Shown one piece after another: positions 46,823 through 58,966 of a DNA stretch of 64,000 bases (its first letter is position 1; the number at the start of each line of letters is the position of its first letter). The position numbers and the translations under genes were made by a program. Source of the DNA: Climacium dendroides. Its lineage: Eukaryota > Streptophyta > Bryopsida > Hypnales > Climaciaceae. The notes beneath the pieces were generated by a model. It saw nothing but the letters and a program-made list of their open reading frames with translations, did no database searches and had not been told where the DNA came from. The DNA lies in contig OX467083.1 of assembly GCA_950106755.1 (NCBI GenBank), forward strand, positions 30,003,029 through 30,067,028, given 5' to 3'.

Positions 46823-47613
46823 GCTTGAGCTTGAGCTTTTTAAGCTTGAACATGTTGAAAAAGATTTCAATAAAAAAAGAAAAATTTGATAGGCTATAGT
46901 TTCTACAATATAAATATTAGAATTTTCAATTGGTTTTTTTTACATATGTTTTCTACTAGATTATGCACCTTCAGTTGTATTAAACAATTCAAAGTATTTT
47001 GATACATTCTCAAATTTTCTTATGCACTTAGTTCATGATTTTATTATGCCCTTAGTTTTTAAAAAGACATTCATTTGTAAATTCAAAATTATATACTTAA
47101 TTATTCACAATTTTCAAACCATTGCACAACATTGCCTAAATTCTCCTAACACATAGAGATAATTTAAATGGAATTCAATACTCGAGATTCAATATTTCAA
47201 ATAAAGATAACCTTTGTAAACCTTCAAATTCTTTTTGGTTAACTTATAAAATGCTTAGTTATAAAAGAATGAGGTTGGAGATGAACTTTGCTAGTTTCAT
47301 AGAAGATTTGAATGAATATGGTATAGATTGTAGGTGCAAAAGTTGTGGCAAAATAAAGCAATTACTTTAATAATTTGGTTTATTGGCTATTTATTCATTT
47401 GTACATTGGTATTAAATAAAGGTGAAGATCTTAACCTTGACTATAGTCCATTTTAAACAAAGAAGCAGTTTAAATTTCCAAAAATATAAAGATGTATCAT
47501 AAAGTGCAATTTTGAAGGGTGCTTTAATAACCAAATTCAAACAAAAGTTGTGAATTATCATACTACTAAAATCATAAGTCCCTCCGTAATATCACAAACA
47601 CTACCATTAATAC

Positions 47614-48413
47614 TAGGGGCTTGTGCTTGCTATGCTATGCATTCATTGTATCACATATTAGTAAAATTTTGATATATTTGAATAAAATGCATGATAATGA
47701 TTTCAATAAGTCTTTAAAATAATTATTTTAAATATTTTGTAAAAATATTTTCAATCATGCATATTTAGAAATCGTATTTTCACACAATGTGATATTACAG
47801 AAATAGAGTAGGAGTTTACAATCACTTCTGTAATATCACTTTTTATAAAGGGTGATATTATAAAAATAATAGAGTTGTTGCAATTAAGGTGATATTAAAG
47901 AGGATCTATAGGATGATATTATAGAGGTAGCAAATCTATTGCTTCTCTTGGCTTTGTACTTCTTTGCACCTCTATGATTTTGTGAGCTTTTTGAGCTTTC
48001 ATGATTTCAATCATTTGGTCGTAGCTTTCTGAGAAATGGATTCAATTGAAGTGATTTTGGATTCCACAACAATGAAGTTGTTCACAAAGTTTTTGAAATT
48101 TATAAGTTCTTTTCAATTCTTCAATTTGGGTTGCCATTTTTGGTAACAATGGAGTCAAATTTTTAATGCATTCTAATGTATGTGTAGCTTTTATAGTATT
48201 TACCATTGCATATGTTTCATTCATCATTCAATAAATTTCTATTGTACATTTCAATATATGCTTACTTATAAAAAAAATCATATAAAGATTTTAGTCATTT
48301 TGATTTGAAGATTTATGGAAATTTTTGTTTTGCATTCTATCTCATACATAAAAATTCTTATAAAATTTGAATGATGAATGCGTAGCATAGCAAGCGCCAA
48401 CCGCTAGTTATCC
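47614..48413. mobile_element. Putative inverted-repeat element of about 800 bp
   Basis: The left end ACTAGGGGCTTGTGCTTGCT plus ATGCTATGCATTCAT pairs with the right end GAATGCGTAGCATAGCAAGC plus GCCAACCGCTAGT as imperfect inverted repeats of about 35 bp. Inside it, GTGATATTACAGAA (47789) and TTCTGTAATATCAC (47826) form a second exact inverted repeat, and GTGATATTA-like strings recur several times to 47920. I could not define a target duplication. Confidence 0.5.
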
Positions 48414-48899
48414 ATATCTAAATTGCATCCATATAGTTGGATCCACCAATAGACTAACCAGATTTATGAATATAATTCAAAACCAAAAATAAAAATTTGT
48501 TTTTGAAATTGATTGAAGATTGATTATAGGTGATCTCAATAAGAGTTTTTTTCCACAGGAGTTTCAAACGTTAATTTTCCATTATGTTGTTATCTTTATT
48601 GTCCTTTACCTTATTTATTTTTTTGTTTGAGAACAATATTGAGAGGTTATATTTAGAACTATGAATATTTTTTTGAGATGAAAATTACTTGTGCTTTCTA
48701 TACTATTGTAAATGAATAGAAAAATCAACACATTTTTGCTAAATATTTAATTATTTTTGAAAAATAATTTGATAGATGCTAAATGGTATATACAAAAATA
48801 TTTTGTAAGAAAATGTTTTTTCTATAAAGAATTAATCTAAAAAAATATCAAACATTTTAGCATCTTTTTTTGGAATTAATTTATGCCAAACTTACCTTT

Positions 48900-50010
48900 C
48901 AACTACATATCCATATGTAGAATATTTACAAGAAAGAGTTTTAAAATCAATATAATACAAATGATAGAGAATCTACAAACACTAAAATGGATGAAAAAAC
49001 AAGTTATTGTGTGTATGAGACCACTTTACATTCATTCATTGTTTAAAGTTTGAATGTTTGGGTCTCTAAGTGTTATATACAAACTAATTTCAAATCAAAC
49101 AATATAGCACTGTTTCTGATTTCTTAGATTTTATACAAATTACAAGATTGTAGCCCTTTTATAAGTAATATGATGAATTTTACAAATACAATGCATGTAA
49201 ATTTTTTCTATGAATTTTTTGTTGTATGAGCATAAAATATACATCATTTATACAATCACAATGATATGAATCAATGTTATTACAAAGTGCCATTTTTGCC
49301 TAAATATTTGAAATGTATGTTTTGGCATAGGAAATTCATTAAATTCTTCCATACATAGATATGGTGTGTTATTTAACTTTTACTAACAATATTAAAATTC
49401 ACCAAATTTAGTTGATTTCATCTATAAAGTTCAATAGTTGAAAATCACACTAATCCTATTATTTTCATACATCAAACTCATATTTTACTCTCTTTTCCAA
49501 ACATGTGGTGAAGGTAACACTACTAGAAAATTTCGTATTTTTGTTGTTTTGGTTGCATTGATCCGGTCAAAATTTGACAGAAATCTGTTGAAACCAACAA
49601 ATTTCTGTCAGATTTTGACCGAATCAACGCGACCAAAACAACAGAAATACAAAATTTTCTAGTAGTGTAAATATGTGATTTGAAGAGGCATAAGTCTTTA
49701 AATTTTCTTGAAGGTATTCAATAATCAATAACATGGTGTACCTAGCATCTATTCTTATCTTATATTCATACTTATTTTTATAATGTTTAAACTATTTTGG
49801 ATCCCCTCGGTTATAGCAAGGCACTTGGGTCAATTCCTTGGTGGTGAGAAAGTGTTGCATCTAGTTGACAAAGGTTCGAATCCACATGCATGCTTGAAGT
49901 GCCTTCCACATATTCTATATTGGATTCAAGTGTCTTGGATCTAACTAGTAGATTTGAGAATACTTAAATATTGTGCAGAATATGTAGAATGTTTTTTTAA
50001 GCAAGTTTAC
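48900..50010 (+). repeat. Long dispersed repeat, copy 1 (contains a CACTA MITE)
   Basis: About 1.1 kb matching 56750-57690, with shared landmarks such as TTGTTTAAAGTTTGAATGTT, ACAAATTACAAGATTGTAGC and GATCTAACTAGTAGATTTGA. Near 49815-49890 it contains a stretch with GGTTCGAATCC, an exact B-box, about 60 bp after TAGCAAGGCAC. The whole may therefore be a SINE or tRNA-related composite repeat. A MITE interrupts it at 49518. Confidence 0.7.
49518..49667. mobile_element. CACTA-type MITE with TAA target duplication
   Basis: A 150-bp foldback element whose arms are inverted repeats over about 65 bp each. Ends are CACTACTAGAAAATTT and AAATTTTCTAGTAGTG. It is flanked by TAA on both sides (49515-49517 and 49668-49670), the 3-bp duplication typical of the CACTA (En/Spm) group. 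The second copy of the host repeat at 57350 has no insertion at this point. Confidence 0.9.
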
Positions 50011-51866
50011 AACAAGTTTGATCATTTCTATTGCAGTGTAGATTTTTCCCCCCTACTCTTTAAATGCACTTATAAGTGATATAAAACCTCTTAAAATTGC
50101 AAAGTGACATAGGATCACTGCATAAATGGTACTTTTGGGCCATGAATTTTTCATAGTATTATTAGGCTTGATTTGAGTACATTAAAGTAAGACTTTAACC
50201 AAACAACTTAAGTCTATTAAATTTCACTTCTACTACATTTTCAACCATTAAATGTTTTTTCCAAAATTCCAATGAATCATGCTAGTTACAAACTCTATAT
50301 GTTGAAATCCAAAATACGTAATATTTAGTGTGTGATTTTCATTCATTTTTTTTCTATATTTTTGAAAATTAAATTAAATCTCCATACTTATTATTTTAAT
50401 CTTTACTTATATAGTTATTAAATCATTCTAATAAGTTTTTTTAATTTAAGAAAAACTCTTCATACATGACAATTTTAAGAATTCATAATCAAACATTTGA
50501 TTTTTCTACCTTAGACTTTGAATATAATCAATACTTATAGAGAAAAAAATGAGAATAATATGTGAAATATCAAAATTTTATTAATTGAGTATTATAATTA
50601 CTTATTTATATTTATTTTTTGATATAAATATTGTAAAAATGACAATTTTGTCATAAAACTAATTTCTTCTTCATTAGTAAGCAATCTCACATGTGTAATA
50701 AAAATATAAGATTGAAGTTGAATAAAAATCAAGAGGCAAAATTCCTGGCTAAATTGAATTTAGAAATAATGTTTATTTCGTAGCCTTGGAATTAACCTTC
50801 AAAATTGTCAATGTAGCTAAACTTGTTGTAATCCATTTTAAAGTCCCAACCTTGCAAATTTGTGCCTCAAATGTACAATCTTGAAGAATAACAACCTGAG
50901 GTCAAGTTGGGGCACATGTATTTTTTTTAATACCATTTAAAAATTTATAGTAATTTCATATAGTGTTCCAAAAAATAAACAAAATGCACGAGTAGAGGAT
51001 TTGGAATCCTTGTTTGATATCCAACAAGATCCAATATAAACAAAGACATTGTAATCTTAAAAAGGCCAAGTTCTTTCTAAAATTTTCTAGATTTTGCAAG
51101 TTAATATCTTTATACATTGTTGTACATTATTTATCTTGATTTTCTCAAATTGATTGGAAAAGAAGATTATTTGATGAATCACTTTAAATGAATGAGGTAT
51201 TATTTGAATTATATATTATTTTAAAAGTCTCTATTTGTCATCTTTATGAATATATGGACTTTCACAACCACAAAATAGTGTGTTCTAAGTAATATTTTAA
51301 AGATGTAATTCATGATTAATGATTAACTAAATTTTTTTAATAAAACAAGGATTTGACTTTTGATATTCATTATGTACCAAATAGTATTACTACCATTGGT
51401 TGCAATTATTAAACTTACATTTTGGTAGTACTTGCATTTTAGTAGTACCAAGTACATCAATAAAATAAATCTAAAGAAAAAAAGTGATGATTCTACTTGA
51501 ATTTTTTTCATTCACTCCTATACAATAGTTCATATGCGTAGCTAGCAACACCAATACTATGATTCAATACCACTCACATGAAGCAAAATACTTAAAGGTC
51601 AAGATACCTACACCTAAAATTGACCAAATAAGCAATTCCACATGGTGTGCTTTAGTTTATATATATATTTGGAAACTAGTTGGTAATCAAAAAGGGATTC
51701 TAGATTCTTTTAGATTGAACTATCCTAGTAAGGGTTTTAGTTCCTAGGATAGGGTTCAACATTGTCTTTTTGGACACAATATGAATAAACTATGAATTTC
51801 AAAGTGTTTCTACAGCTGACACTGGACTCTTATGAATAGTATATGGAAGGGTCCGTTCAGGTGTGG
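50011..51866. other. AT-rich intergenic DNA, no gene seen
   Basis: No coding frame with any support. A short relative of the 7275 repeat starts near 51596. Confidence 0.5.
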
Positions 51867-52259
51867 TTACCTTTTCCGAAAGCCATACCCATACCCAAAC
51901 TGCATGGTAGGAAGGCAAAACATTTCAGTCAAGGAGGAAAAAAAAATCAAAACAATTTGCAGGTAAGCTTGATCTCTTGAGCGAAACATACAAAGTCTAA
52001 GCCGAATTGCTGTAGTCTCATTTACTGTTTCATTGTTCATAATCCCCAATCCCTGGATCATTGTCTCTTCAGAATGCTTCAATGCACGAAGTACAGTTCT
52101 GGCAAGGTGACTGAGCACATCAAAAGTGACACATAACACGTGCATCCAGCAAAGCCCTTCTTCATCGCAACCAATAGACTTCCAAGCATCAGAAGATGTG
52201 AAACCTGGTAATGATAATATCCTTGATATTCTTACTTTTTCCCAGCATTCTAACAACAC
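51867..52259 (-). other. Unassigned open frame of 130 codons
   Basis: The frame is long for this base composition and has mixed amino acid usage (for example FTSSDAWKSIGCDEEGLCWM, then HVLCVTFDVLSHLARTVLRAL). It starts with a non-ATG codon. An acceptor-like ATTACCAG precedes the FTSSDAW segment, so it could be an exon. I recognise no family and see no partner exons; it may be chance. Confidence 0.25.
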
Positions 52260-52714
52260 AAAAATGCAGTCAGGGTTATATTCAATGTTACATTATAAGC
52301 TCGAAGTCCGTTCCAGTAATATGGTGATCTTTCCGCTGATGCCAAAACATACTCTCAATCATGGTCTATTTCTGTAAGCTACGTAGGACTTCAATATTCA
52401 TAGTACTTCTAATGCTGCATCAATATACATTGATTCACTCTGGAAATTGTCTGCTCTACAGACAACGGTGAACCCAATCCTAGGATCTAAAACCCAGCCA
52501 GTAGAACTCCAAATCAACCCTTGCTAGGATAGTTCAGATTCATCCTACCAGTCTCGTGAACTGTACAGAAAATTGTTATCTCTTGTCAAGTACACATCAA
52601 AATGAGGAATGGCAAGCACCAAGATAGAGCATTCACCTATACTTCATATTGTGCAAGACTCAAGAGCATGTTTGTTCACACTAAACATCATCATGCAAGT
52701 GACAAGAATCCAAC

Positions 52715-53566
52715 TTAGCCAGCTTCACTTGTTTGTACCTCCCCTTCTTCGTCGGAATCCCCATCGTGTACTTCTTGCACCCCTTTCACCTCCGGGACAT
52801 AGTGCATCAACATATTCTCAATGCCGGATTTCAAAGTGACAGCAGAACTCGGACAGCCACTGCACGCCCCTTGCATCTTCAGTGACACGATGCCACTCTC
52901 CGGATCAAACCCTCTGTACTCAATGTCGCCTCCATCGTCCTGTACAGCAGGGCGAATCCGAGTCTCCAGCAGCTCCTTGATCATCTGCACAGTTTCGTCG
53001 TCGTCTTCATGGATAGCAGTGTCGGAGGCTTGCGACTGTGCGTCGAAGAAGAGCGGTTGCTTTGTGGAGTAGAAATCCATAATCGCACCAAAGATTTCCG
53101 GTTTGAGAATATCCCAGGAGACTTCCTCCGACTTTGTCACCGTCACGAAATCCGCACCGAAGAAGACTCTTACCACGCCGTCAACGACGAAGAGTGCCTT
53201 CGCTAACGGGGAAGACATGGCCGTGCGGGCGTTAGGGAAATCCGAGCTCCCCACTTCCATCACGGGTTTCCCGGGGTAGAACATGAGCGACTGCGGATTC
53301 GGAGTCGACTCCACTTGAATGAACATTCCCCGGCGCTGCACGCCAAATTGCGAATCCGGCGACATCAAAAGCGAATCAAGACCGTTGCGATCGGAAAACG
53401 CCCACCCCTGGTGCATCACCCCGACCGCGCCCATGCCCAAACCCCCGTCCTTGCTCGCAGACTTGGAAATCAACCTCCGAGCGGCCACGCGCTCCCCTTC
53501 TTGCACCATTGGCCGCACACCGACTCTCCGTCCCAACACCTGCACGGCTCGAATCCATGTCGCCAT
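52715..53566 (-). CDS. NFU: Mitochondrial NFU iron-sulfur scaffold protein
   Basis: A single exon of 283 codons, ATG at 53566 and TAA at 52715. The first 75 or so residues are Arg/Ser-rich and poor in acidic residues, as in mitochondrial presequences. Residues about 80-168 are the Nfu N-terminal domain ([20 protein letters not shown] at 81-100). Residues about 193-262 are the NifU-like C-terminal domain, with the cluster-binding CSGC at Cys235 and Cys238 ([20 protein letters not shown]). This is the layout of plant NFU4/NFU5 and human NFU1, which pass 4Fe-4S clusters to targets such as lipoate synthase. The acidic tail (DGDSDEEGE) is also found in that group. The plastid NFU type lacks this N-terminal domain, so the mitochondrial class is favoured. 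The absence of introns contrasts with the neighbouring genes. Confidence 0.93.
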   Translation of the reverse strand: MATWIRAVQVLGRRVGVRPMVQEGERVAARRLISKSASKDGGLGMGAVGVMHQGWAFSDRNGLDSLLMSPDSQFGVQRRGMFIQVESTPNPQSLMFYPGKPVMEVGSSDFPNARTAMSSPLAKALFVVDGVVRVFFGADFVTVTKSEEVSWDILKPEIFGAIMDFYSTKQPLFFDAQSQASDTAIHEDDDETVQMIKELLETRIRPAVQDDGGDIEYRGFDPESGIVSLKMQGACSGCPSSAVTLKSGIENMLMHYVPEVKGVQEVHDGDSDEEGEVQTSEAG

Positions 53567-56270
53567 AGCCGTCTACGAAACTCCAACAACAGCAAAGAAA
53601 ATTTCTGCAAACCAAACCACCACTTGTAACCCTAATTCAGCGCCCCAAAACAGAAACGATCCTTCTATACAACAACAATGTTGCTCTACACACAACAAGT
53701 AACCCTAATTCTACTGAGATGGAACGGATTCTAGTGCACGATTACGGGGGTTTCGACAAATTGAGTGATTGCGGCATCTAGGCGTGAGAAACGAGGGGAA
53801 GAAGAAATTGAATGCAGTGTGGCCACTGATGCCGCTGCTCTGGCTACACTGTGATGACTGTGACGGAGAGTCCGACGACGGATGACGGACGACGGACGAA
53901 GCTTCGTGAGGACGGACGAATGGACTAATGGCGGGCTGGTTGGACCGCGACGTGGCAAGGAGTTAAGCTTGGTTCGGACCCCGGTGGGACCCGCCATGAG
54001 AGGGGGGGTGGAGACGAAGCTACAGTTGTGGACTCATATTCGCCCTTTTGTTTTTGCTTTTTTGAGAAAGTTGCCAATTGGTGATTGTTGCTTCTAATTC
54101 GGTGGACATTGGGATTCTACATTCATCCATCTCTCCAACTTGTGGACCGAAAAATACTCCTTAGGGCCTCCTTACATGTATTGGTCATCGGGGGAATTGC
54201 ACAGCAAGTACTATAAGGAAAAATAAGCATTGCACTTTCATGTGGACTTGGTGGGTGGAGAGGGAAACAATTAAAAAAAAATTCACATGTATTAGATTCA
54301 CTAGTACTCCACCAATGAGGTTGTCTACCGGTATTGGTGAAACTTCAGCTCCTCCTTTCCCGCTTGCCCACCCTGGTAAGACAATCAGTAGAGCCCCTTT
54401 TGTCTTCTTGGTTGAATTAGTTGTATACTTGCCTACTAGGCGAGCATGTAAGGAGGACCTTACTCTATTGAGCTCTATTCATGCATTTTTTCATCCAATG
54501 TTGGTGGATTTATGTATGGTATAAATACAAATTGAAAAATTGTTGGAAAGAAGTACTAAACTTATTTGAATGGTGCCTTTAGACCCCATTCTACGAGGAA
54601 AAATGATTGATTTTTGGCTCTTTCCTTCCTCTTATTTTTTAGTATTTTTTTTATCCCTACCTATTATGTATCAAAGAGCATGGACCTTGAGATGGTTCTA
54701 TTTAGAATCCCCTACCGACATTATAAAAAAAATTTAAAAAAAACTAAATGAATTAAATTTGAAAAATTGTTTAAAAAAAAAAAGACAACTTGATTTGTTA
54801 TTGTTTGAGGGAATAACATGGTTGTTGTTTCTCCGAGTCCAATCCCATTATTCCAAGAGAACCATCGGTTAGTTCATTGTAGTTTCTGCATCTTTCATTG
54901 TAGTTAATGTAGCTTTTGCATCTTTTGAGCTCATTGTGTAACAAACTGTCACAATGAGCTCAAAAAATCAAATTGAATTCATTACAACAAATTCAAAGAA
55001 ATCATTTAAATTAAAAAAATTTATACCCCCTACAAGCTCAAAAAAATATTTAAATTAATTTTTTATACACACACCGTTGAGCTCAAAAAATAAATCTTAA
55101 TAAATTTTTCTATACACACCCACCACAATGAGTTTAGAAAAAATAATTTTAAATGAATTTTTTTATTACCTCCCCCCATCCCACCCCTTTGTAGTTTCTA
55201 AGTGGAGGTGAGGGTGCCAATCGATATGGGATATATCATGAGGGCCATATCCATATCTGTATATCACTTCGGGGCCATATCCTTCATTTGTATCCCTAAT
55301 CCATATCTCGTATCTTATATCCCATAATCCATATTTTATATTTTTAAGATCAACGGCATTGGAGGGAGGAGAGGATTTTTCTTTAATAAAAATCAATGGC
55401 CTGTGATTTTTGGAAGAGGAGGGGGGGAGGAAATGGCAATTTTTGCATCTTTTCGTCTCATTGTTACATGGTGCTTTTAGGAAAATGATGTATTCACTTG
55501 GAATGTGAAAATGGAGGATCCAAAATTGGACAAAAAATTAGTAGAACCAACAACCAAATAGTATGCAAAAATAAAAGTTAGATATTGATAGCCACTACAT
55601 TCATGAAACTATCAAATTTCAACTGCTTGTTATTTCAAATCCAAGTCTAGTAGTTGGGTTGTTGGAGGTGTGTATATTATTGGATAAGGTGAGTATTACT
55701 TTAGAGTTGGTTGTTGCAAGCAACCCTTGTTCCATCGTCTGTGTTTGCTCGATGCAATGAAATTTGGAGAAACCAATATATCTTTGATAGTAGAGAATTG
55801 TAGCCTTTTCAAAATTGGAGTGGAAGGGTAGTGAGCAATGAGAACTTGATAGTCGGGAGATTTTGATAAGAAGAGGATGCAATTGTGCCCTTGGAAAAAC
55901 AACTTGACTCTTATTGAAATAGGAGGCAAATTACTAGCGCAACTTTGAATACTTTCCAAACGTTAGTGGAGAGCCATTGCAATTGCAAAACAAAAGCACC
56001 TCAAAAGAAGCTACGCTGGAATTTCTTTAACTAGATGGGGTTTGAAGTCATTTTCCTCCTTTTCTACTAGTGGGAGAATTTCATTGATTGGCCAATAGTG
56101 TGGTTACACGTGTCATTCAGCCAAAGGTAGATCTAATCCTCAACATGCAGGACCATTTTTTCCCAAGGAAAATGCATAAACTTAAATTATTACTTTCCAC
56201 CTAAAATAAAACTTATAAAATTTCACTTCATATTTGGAATCAAGGACTCCAAAGTAAGTGAAGAAGAAGT
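53567..56270. other. NFU upstream region and intergenic DNA
   Basis: The first 400 bp are GC-richer and should hold the NFU promoter and leader; GACGGAC repeats occur around 53860-53925. Beyond 54100 the DNA is AT-rich with short direct repeats of GAGCTCAAAAAA (54950-55090). Open frames at 54240 and 55619-55959 carry no recognisable domain. Confidence 0.45.
54923..54965. repeat. 16-bp perfect hairpin
   Basis: TTTTGAGCTCATTGTG and its exact reverse complement are separated by 11 bp. The GAGCTCAAAA arm recurs two more times downstream. Confidence 0.75.
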
Positions 56271-56492
56271 TCAACCCTTGACGAACAGATTGGTGACCAT
56301 GGAAATCATCCCTTTGGATGCTATGCGAAATATTGTGCAAAAACACCTATTGGAAGTCAAACTCTTGTAGAAGACTTGTCTTTTCCACAACAAAAGTTTG
56401 AGGACAAATAGTTGCAGTTTTCTCTTACATAGCAGGATTCTCTATCATTCATCGGACAAAAAAAAATTGTTGCGGCGTCCTTGAAGGGTTAA
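56271..56492 (-). mobile_element. Short TTAA element, family 2, copy 4
   Basis: A 222-bp unit from TCAACCCTTGACGAACAG to GTCCTTGAAGGGTTAA. In reverse orientation it matches family 2 (GGTGACCATGG...CATCCCTTTGG and the TGCAACTATT core). One flanking TTAA is mutated to TCAA. Confidence 0.65.
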
Positions 56493-56582
56493 ATTGCAAG
56501 ATTGATCAACTATAAAATATGAGGCAAAGTTTCATATTTATGGGGGCAATTGGCAGAGCATTTTTTTGACTTAAATACTTGA

Positions 56583-56734
56583 TCAGCAACAATGAAAGCT
56601 CATCGTCTCTCCAGCAGCAGTGATAGTGCTCCCAAGCTTTCTAACGATGTAAGTCATACCTGAATCTGTAAACTCAACCTGAACTTGAAGTCGATCACAA
56701 CATGCGATAACAATTTGATTATCAAGGTAAGGAC
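56583..56734 (-). pseudogene. Orphan exon-like open frame
   Basis: Minus-strand frame of 49 codons plus stop, preceded by an AG acceptor at 56735. It reads PYLDNQIVIACCDRLQVQVE, then FTDSGMTYIVRKLGSTITAA and GETMSFHCC. The composition is protein-like and not that of AT-rich noise. About 31 bp (MTYIVRKLGS) recur at 58922-58952, just beyond the WDR55-like stop codon. I recognise no family and no other exons were found. Confidence 0.35.
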
Positions 56735-56749
56735 CTCATCATATCTACA

Positions 56750-57690
56750 ATGTAGAATGTTTGCAAAAAAGACTTTAAGAAATCAGTATCATACAAAATG
56801 ATAGAAGAATCTACAAACATTGAGAGAGATGAAAAAAACAAGTTATGGTGTGTATGGGATGTGTTTGTATTCATTCATTGTTTAAAGTTTGAGTGTTTGG
56901 GTCTCTTGGGGTTATATGTAAACTAATTTCAAGTCAAACAATGTACCACCCCTTTTGATTTCTCAGACTTTATACAAATTACAAGATTGTAGCCGTTTGT
57001 AAGTAATATGATGAATTATACCAATGCAATGCATGCAAACCTTTTCAATGAATTCTTTGTTGTATGAGTATAAAATATACATTGACAATGATGTGAATCA
57101 ATGTTATAACGAAGTACTATTTTTGCCTAAATATGTGAAATGTATGTTTTGATATAGGAACTTCATTAAAAAAAATTCCATACATGGATATGGTGTGTTC
57201 TTCGACTTCTACTAACAAAAGCTGAATTCACCAAATTTGGCTGACTTCATCTCAAGAGTTTAGTAGCTGAAAATCACACAGATTCTATTACTTTCGTACA
57301 TCAATCTAATGTTGGACTCTCCATAAACAACCTTTCCAAACATATGATCAAGGTGAATTTGTGATTTGAAGAGACATGAGCCTTTGAAACTTTCTTGAAG
57401 GTATTTGTCAATCAATTATATGGTGTGCCTAGCATTTTGTTTTTATCTTCTATTTGTGTCTAGTTATGTAATGTTTAAGTAGTTTTGGATCCCTTTAGTT
57501 GCAACAAGGCACTTGGATGGATTCCTTGGTTGATGAGGAAGTGTTGCATCCAATTGACGTAGGTTCAAATCTGCGTGAGTGCTTGAAGTGCCTTCTACCT
57601 GTTGTGCACAATATTCAAGTGTCTCGGATCTAACTAGTAGATTTGAGGATATTTGAATGTTGTGCAAAACAGATAGGATGATTTTTTAGG
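56750..57690 (+). repeat. Long dispersed repeat, copy 2 (without MITE)
   Basis: Second copy of the repeat at 48900-50010. Around 57350 it reads AAGGTGAATTTGTGATTTGA, continuous where copy 1 carries the CACTA MITE. It keeps GGTTCAAATCTGCG in place of the B-box GGTTCGAATCC. Confidence 0.7.
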
Positions 57691-58754
57691 CAAGTTAATG
57701 ATGAGTTTTTTACTAAACAAATATTTTAAAAGATGGTCATATTGTTGGAATGCATTTGATTATTCCAGGTTCTCCAAAAATTGATTTGAAGGTTCATTGT
57801 ATGACTTTGAAATTTCATGGAATCTTAGAATTTCCAAAACTTTACTTTAAAATACTTCCTTGGCCTATGTCCTAAGTCCTTTTGTAATTTTCATTTACTT
57901 TTTGATTCTTAAATGCCTTAGAGATTGATTTGGATATGAAATTTTAATAATATCATTAGGCTTGATTTGAATACATTTAAGTGAGATTTCTTCAATAGGC
58001 AAACTAAATTATTATTTCTTACAATTGATAAAAATTTAAAAAATTTTGGTTGGCATTTTTGGAATGAAGGATTCTAAAGAAGAAAAGAGGTTTAAATTGC
58101 GAAATTAACTATCACATGTATCCACAACAATGATAAATTTGAAGTTTGTATACCTTAAGTCCATAAGATTGCATGAGATCTAACTAGAAATCTAACTAGA
58201 AGAAATTGGTTACACCATCAAAAAAAACTTCAATTCACTTCTTTGTTGCAAACAAAATATTTACAATGAAATGTCTTAAAATGTCTTTGCAACTATGCAA
58301 GAAGGAAATTATAGAGGTACTACAAACACCACTTTGTCTTATTAGAAAGTGAAAAATCTGCACCCTACAGGTTGGGTATGGATCAAGTATGGGTAGTTCT
58401 ACCATATTGTCTCATGAAATTTGTGGCACATGAATAAGAGAAGAATGACAATTCTAGAGTTAGGTTCTGAAATGAAGATGCAGTAAGGTACGGGTCACAA
58501 TTAGGTCTACTTGAAACTTAAAACTTAAACGCAATGGAATTGTTGGGGAGTGAAGTGTTATGATGACCATCCTCAAAACATTCACTACAAAACTATCTCA
58601 AAGTGGGAGATAGTAAAATATATACAGTTCCTAAATCCCAGTATCGCATGCGACATCCTCTTATAAGTTGCATTATTGAACTCATCCTCACGTATTGTAC
58701 CTGGAGCCTGGAGCTTGGAGCATCTAGAATCTACATCAAGAGAAGAGAGTGCAG
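57691..58754. other. AT-rich intergenic DNA, no gene seen
   Basis: No coding frame is supported; the interval lies between the dispersed repeat and the acyl-CoA-ligase-like fragment. Confidence 0.45.
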
Positions 58755-58870
58755 TTAACCTGCGTGATCTCTGCACTGCGATTGGGATTGAAGGCGTGAG
58801 AGCCCTACCAGCTTGCGCCGTTCCACCCTCCCAGTAGCTGACTTCGGGATAACCTCAACGAAATTTAGAG
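58755..58870 (-). pseudogene. Orphan C-terminal exon of a 4CL-like acyl-activating enzyme
   Basis: Minus-strand frame, preceded by an AG acceptor at 58871-58872, reads LNFVEVIPKSATGRVERRKL and ends some 18 residues later at a TAA. The string FVEVIPKSxxGK(I/V)xRR is the C-terminal motif (A10) of 4-coumarate:CoA ligases and related ANL enzymes, whose Lys in GK is catalytic. Here it is Arg (TGRV). No other exon of such a gene is visible on this strand between here and the WDR55-like gene. It is most likely a relic, though a 3' exon of an unseen gene cannot be excluded. Confidence 0.5.
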
Positions 58871-58966
58871 CTCAACAAAATTTCTAACAATGTGAAACGA
58901 ATGAGGGTTACCTTTCATAATTGCTCCCAGGCTTTCTAACGATGTAAGCCATGTTTGTGGATAGGA

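Noticed and set aside
49805..49890. Possible tRNA gene with an exact B-box
   Set aside because: No cloverleaf with an acceptor stem could be drawn, and the stretch is part of a dispersed repeat.
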